NCBI RefSeq assembly: GCF_017491605.1
Contig: NZ_JAFGYY010000012.1
Location: 72,934 to 136,933, forward strand
Direction: 5' to 3'
DNA from: Pseudomonas sp. 30_B
GTDB taxonomy: Bacteria; Pseudomonadota; Gammaproteobacteria; Pseudomonadales; Pseudomonadaceae
Length of the DNA stretch: 64,000 nt
Positions 62,985-64,000 of the stretch are shown piece after piece. Position numbers and translations under genes: made by a program. The notes below the pieces were generated by a model. The model was given only the letters and a program-made list of their open reading frames with translations. It did no database searches and was not told the DNA's origin. Every line of letters starts with the position of its first letter. The first letter of the stretch is position 1.

Positions 62985-64000
62985 ATGAACCTGAGAACCC
63001 GTGGCATCACGACGCTGATCGCGGCGTCAATTTCGGCAATCGGTGCGCTCAGCGCATACGGGAGCGCCGATGCCGTCACTCCCACGGCACTCAAGCTGCC
63101 GTTGCCGAACCCGAAGAATCTTTTCTCGTGGACGACGCAGGAAAAGGTGGCCGGGTTCAGCCATAGCGCCGACTTGTATGGTACCGAGGCCTTTCGGCGC
63201 GGGGCTGACGTGCTGGCGCTTCCCTCGGGAAGCAGCGCCCTGATAGAACGTGCGCAGGCCGTCACCTATCAATACGGGAGCGGCGCCGATGGCGCGCCGA
63301 AGCGTGACAATACGGTCGATGACTACATGGCTCACAGCAAGGCCACGGGCCTCCTGGTAATCAAGGACGGAGCCATCGTCCTCGAAAAATACGCGATGGG
63401 TGTCAACGCCTCCACGGTATGGGACAGCAAATCGGTCGGTAAGTCGGTCACCTCCACGCTGATGGGCGTGGCCATCAAGGATGGCTACATCAAGAGCCTG
63501 GACGACACCGTGGAGAAGTACATCCCCGAGCTCAAGGGGTCAGCCTATGAAGGGGTGTCGCTGCGCGACATGCTGCGGATGACTTCAGGCGTGAGCTGGG
63601 ACGAAAACTATCTGGACCCGAAGTCCGACATCGTGGCGCAGCTGGCTTGCCAGCGTGACAAGGGCGACACGGCGGGCTGCATGCTCAACCTCATGCGGAC
63701 GTTGAAACGTACGGTTGATCCCGCAACGGGGAAGCCCGTCGCACCGGGTGACGTCTTCAACTACAGCACCGGCGAGGCCTACCTGAGCGGCCTGGTGGTT
63801 CAACGGGCCACCGGGAAGACCCTGGCCAAATACCTCGAACAGAAGATCTGGCAACCCTTTGGCATGGAGGCCGACGGTAACTATTGGACTTCCGATGGTG
63901 TGTCCTTCGGTGGCGGTGGGTTCAATGCGACGCTGCGGGATTATGGCCGCTTCGGGTTGTTCGTCCTCAATAACGGACGCCTGTCCGACGGCTCCTCGGT
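62985..64000 (+). CDS. Serine hydrolase of the beta-lactamase/6-aminohexanoate-dimer hydrolase type (partial at window end)
   Basis: The frame from ATG 62985 runs off the window after 338 codons, so the C-terminus is missing. A signal-like N-terminus (MNLRTRGITTLIAASISAIG) suggests export. The class C-like motifs are Ser150-Val-Gly-Lys153 (KSVGKSVTS) and Tyr260-Ser-Thr (FNYSTGEAY), the Ser-Lys-Tyr set seen in NylB (6-aminohexanoate-dimer hydrolase) and in esterases of this fold. GGGGFNATLRDYGRFG near the end fits the same family. An AAGGA lies just upstream of the ATG. The natural substrate is unknown; oligomeric amides or esters are possible. Confidence 0.88.
   Translation, partial: MNLRTRGITTLIAASISAIGALSAYGSADAVTPTALKLPLPNPKNLFSWTTQEKVAGFSHSADLYGTEAFRRGADVLALPSGSSALIERAQAVTYQYGSGADGAPKRDNTVDDYMAHSKATGLLVIKDGAIVLEKYAMGVNASTVWDSKSVGKSVTSTLMGVAIKDGYIKSLDDTVEKYIPELKGSAYEGVSLRDMLRMTSGVSWDENYLDPKSDIVAQLACQRDKGDTAGCMLNLMRTLKRTVDPATGKPVAPGDVFNYSTGEAYLSGLVVQRATGKTLAKYLEQKIWQPFGMEADGNYWTSDGVSFGGGGFNATLRDYGRFGLFVLNNGRLSDGSS

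Noticed and set aside
1..64000. CRISPR arrays, tRNA or rRNA genes, insertion sequences
   Set aside because: No regularly spaced direct repeats, no tRNA-like cloverleaf, no rRNA-like sequence and no transposase or integrase frame were seen on either strand.

Overview
This 64 kb window is GC-rich bacterial DNA that looks chromosomal and most resembles an environmental Pseudomonas of the aeruginosa/nitroreducens/citronellolis type. That assignment is an inference from codon use, gene families and a Pseudomonas-style ferulate cluster; no rRNA, tRNA or housekeeping marker is present to confirm it. I see no CRISPR array, insertion sequence, integrase or phage module. The annotation was made by reading alone, without database searches.

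Layout. (1) 15-6082, minus strand: the soluble NAD-dependent molybdenum formate dehydrogenase operon fdsGBAD, then gfa (formaldehyde-glutathione chemistry) preceded by a decayed zinc alcohol dehydrogenase tail. (2) 6491-8631: a MAPEG membrane protein, two lipoproteins and a possible small exported peptide. (3) 8922-17102: a hydroxycinnamate (ferulate/p-coumarate) catabolic cluster with thioesterase, ech, vdh, fcs, thiolase, MFS transporter and a MarR regulator. Three near-identical 19-bp operators each overlap or abut a recognisable sigma-70 promoter. (4) 17201-21142: a LysR regulator divergent from two SDR dehydrogenases and a flavin amine oxidase whose domain order is circularly permuted. 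(5) 21253-22984: a GNAT acetyltransferase and an outer-membrane transporter-like protein. (6) 23227-28842: a REC-HD-GYP response regulator with a large hybrid kinase. (7) 29094-30440: a lower-GC patch with an OST-HTH/LOTUS-like protein and a DUF2845 protein. (8) 30820-42889: an aromatic meta-cleavage cluster on the minus strand (FAD hydroxylase, two TetR regulators, extradiol dioxygenase, FAH hydrolase, acyl-CoA ligase, FadL porin), divergent from a very large winged-helix/ATPase regulator. (9) 43017-49067: a small conserved ORF and a complete RND efflux operon. (10) 49145-54483: flavin monooxygenase, ABC permease and binding protein without an ATPase, GST, a DUF2917 protein and a LysR regulator. 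(11) 54739-60601: a CHASE-domain hybrid kinase overlapping a REC-PAS-GGDEF-EAL protein. (12) 60692-64000: glutaminase, a LuxR regulator and a divergent NylB-like serine hydrolase cut by the window end.

How the parts fit. Ferulate enters through the MFS carrier, is activated by Fcs, cleaved by Ech and oxidised by Vdh to vanillate. Vanillate O-demethylation (enzymes not in this window) releases formaldehyde, which Gfa and Fds could take through to formate and CO2, so regions 1 and 3 are metabolically complementary. Region 8 is a second aromatic pathway; its FadL porin and acyl-CoA ligase suggest a hydrophobic, side-chain-bearing substrate that I cannot name. Regions 6 and 11 are two independent cyclic-di-GMP modules, one degrading (HD-GYP) and one with apparently intact synthesis and degradation sites. 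The most unusual item is the permuted amine oxidase in region 4.
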